Source: Cytophaga sp. FL35 | Lineage (GTDB): Bacteria > Bacteroidota > Bacteroidia > Flavobacteriales > Flavobacteriaceae | Direction: 5' to 3' | Length of the DNA: 64,000 nt | NCBI RefSeq assembly: GCF_014349235.1 | Contig: NZ_JACSOH010000004.1 | Span: 234,558 to 298,557 of the forward strand | Shown: one piece after another, positions 63,348-64,000 of the stretch | Layout of the letters: every line of letters begins with the position of its first letter | Numbering within the stretch: the stretch's first letter is position 1 | Translations under genes and position numbers: made by a program | The notes under the pieces: generated by a model | Told to the model about the DNA's origin: nothing | The model's input: only the letters and a program-made list of their open reading frames with translations | The model's database searches: none

Positions 63348-63914
63348 TTAAATAAAGAAGTACATCACTAACATTTTGGAAGGAACATTTCCCCGATTAA
63401 TGGGAACATGCGGAATACGTCCATCAAAGAAAATAGCATCTCCTTCTTTCAGCAATACTTCTTCTTCTCCAATTTCATAGTAGCATTCGCCACTTAATAT
63501 ATATTTAAACTCGTAGGCATCCGTAGTTACTTTATCCCTTTTTGATCCCGGGGCAACCTCGAGTAACACACTTTCAAATCCTAAAGAAGAAATTTGTTTT
63601 CCAAAAACATAGGAGTATGTAAAGCCAACCGCCTCATCTTCTTTTTCAATAATCGTGTAATCCTCTTTTCTAGATACCATAAAATTAGCTCCGTTCACTT
63701 GGGGCATCCCGTTGAAAAAGTCCGTTACCTCAATTTCTAAAGAGGATATTATCTTAAGCAGAACGGGTAACGAAGGTATGGTTCGACCATTCTCAATTCT
63801 GGAAATAAGCCCCCCGGTCACTCCGGCCCGGCCGGCAATGTCGTTAATGGTCTTGCCTCCTCCTTTTCTTATTTCCTTGATTCTCTTTCCTATTCCAATA
63901 AGGTAATCTTCCAT
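63348..63914 (-). CDS. XRE-family regulator with C-terminal cupin
   Basis: 188 residues. HTH_3 domain (about 5-62: IKEIRKGGGKTINDIAGRAG, ISRIENGRTIPSLPVLL) and a C-terminal cupin (about 105-186: LEVAPGSKRD, YEFKYILSGECYYEIGEEEV, DAIFFDGRIPHVPINRG) that probably senses a small ligand. Same gene order beside a salvage operon suggests it controls that operon, perhaps through the 21-bp repeat. A TATGTTTG -7 box lies at 63938-63931. Confidence 0.9.
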   Translation of the reverse strand: MEDYLIGIGKRIKEIRKGGGKTINDIAGRAGVTGGLISRIENGRTIPSLPVLLKIISSLEIEVTDFFNGMPQVNGANFMVSRKEDYTIIEKEDEAVGFTYSYVFGKQISSLGFESVLLEVAPGSKRDKVTTDAYEFKYILSGECYYEIGEEEVLLKEGDAIFFDGRIPHVPINRGNVPSKMLVMYFFI

Positions 63915-64000
63915 TTCTAAACTTAAAATGCAAACATACTACTAATTCAATCTTAGTGTAATCAAACATAAAAAAATAAAAGAACTAGAAACAATAGTAT

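Overview
The window reads as ordinary chromosome of a marine-type Flavobacteriaceae (Bacteroidota). Support: a Bat aerotolerance operon in the Bacteroidota order, TonB-dependent outer-membrane receptors, a HmuY lipoprotein, DUF6607, prolyl oligopeptidase and LpxH/QueD/MATE neighbours, near absence of Shine-Dalgarno sites, and repeated matches to the Bacteroidota promoter (TTG, 17-23 bases, TAnnTTTG). The genus (Maribacter/Zobellia/Arenibacter-like) is a guess. No CRISPR array, insertion sequence, prophage or rRNA operon was seen.

Layout. 1-7.6 kb: Bat operon, tightly overlapping (DUF58 protein, a two-TM envelope protein, BatA-BatE). 7.6-10.3 kb: small secreted/membrane protein, SulP transporter and beta-carbonic anhydrase, probably a bicarbonate module. 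10.4-11.9 kb: pheS and a conserved unknown. 12-18.8 kb: GbsR/MarR regulator, RND tripartite efflux pump and TetR regulator. 18.8-23.7 kb: YciI-like lipoprotein, CYTH protein, Rossmann protein, dinB, cupredoxin, AhpD-like protein, AraC regulator. 23.9-28.2 kb: AraC regulator, a frameshifted TonB-type receptor and an orphan ABC ATPase. 28.3-34.1 kb: prolyl oligopeptidase, asd, mscL, alr-tdk. 34.3-36.7 kb: unknown protein, rsmI, HopJ-like protein and uracil-DNA glycosylase. 36.7-37.7 kb: an AbiF-type HEPN gene preceded by a hairpin/terminator RNA, likely a defence or toxin-antitoxin insertion. 37.8-41 kb: CMD-family protein, OsmC, a decayed four-helix-bundle (IVP) gene between imperfect inverted repeats, recJ. 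41.2-46.5 kb: divergent iron/heme locus (HmuY and TonB receptor; DUF6607 and FMN-binding protein) around an iron-box-like operator. 46.7-55.8 kb: MFS exporter, MazEF, LpxH-like, QueD, 2OG-Fe oxygenase, PHP lipoprotein, two tiny paralogous membrane proteins, enoyl-CoA hydratase, MATE, GNAT, UspA. 55.9-56.2 kb: tRNA-Ala(GGC) and a decayed second copy of its 3' part. 56.3-59.6 kb: four overlapping or closely spaced genes (coiled coil, roadblock-like, Rab-like GTPase, hybrid histidine kinase). 59.8-60.0 kb: candidate structured RNA with terminator. 60.1-63.9 kb: phosphonate-type salvage operon (DUF5690 MFS, FAD oxidoreductase, phosphonatase-like HAD) preceded by a 21-bp tandem repeat, and a convergent XRE-cupin regulator.

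The best candidates for little-described biology are the GTPase/roadblock/kinase operon, the AbiF gene with its possible pseudoknot attenuator, the tandem 35- and 37-residue membrane proteins, the repeat-bracketed IVP remnant and the structured RNA near 59.9 kb. All calls come from reading the sequence; no database search or folding program was run.
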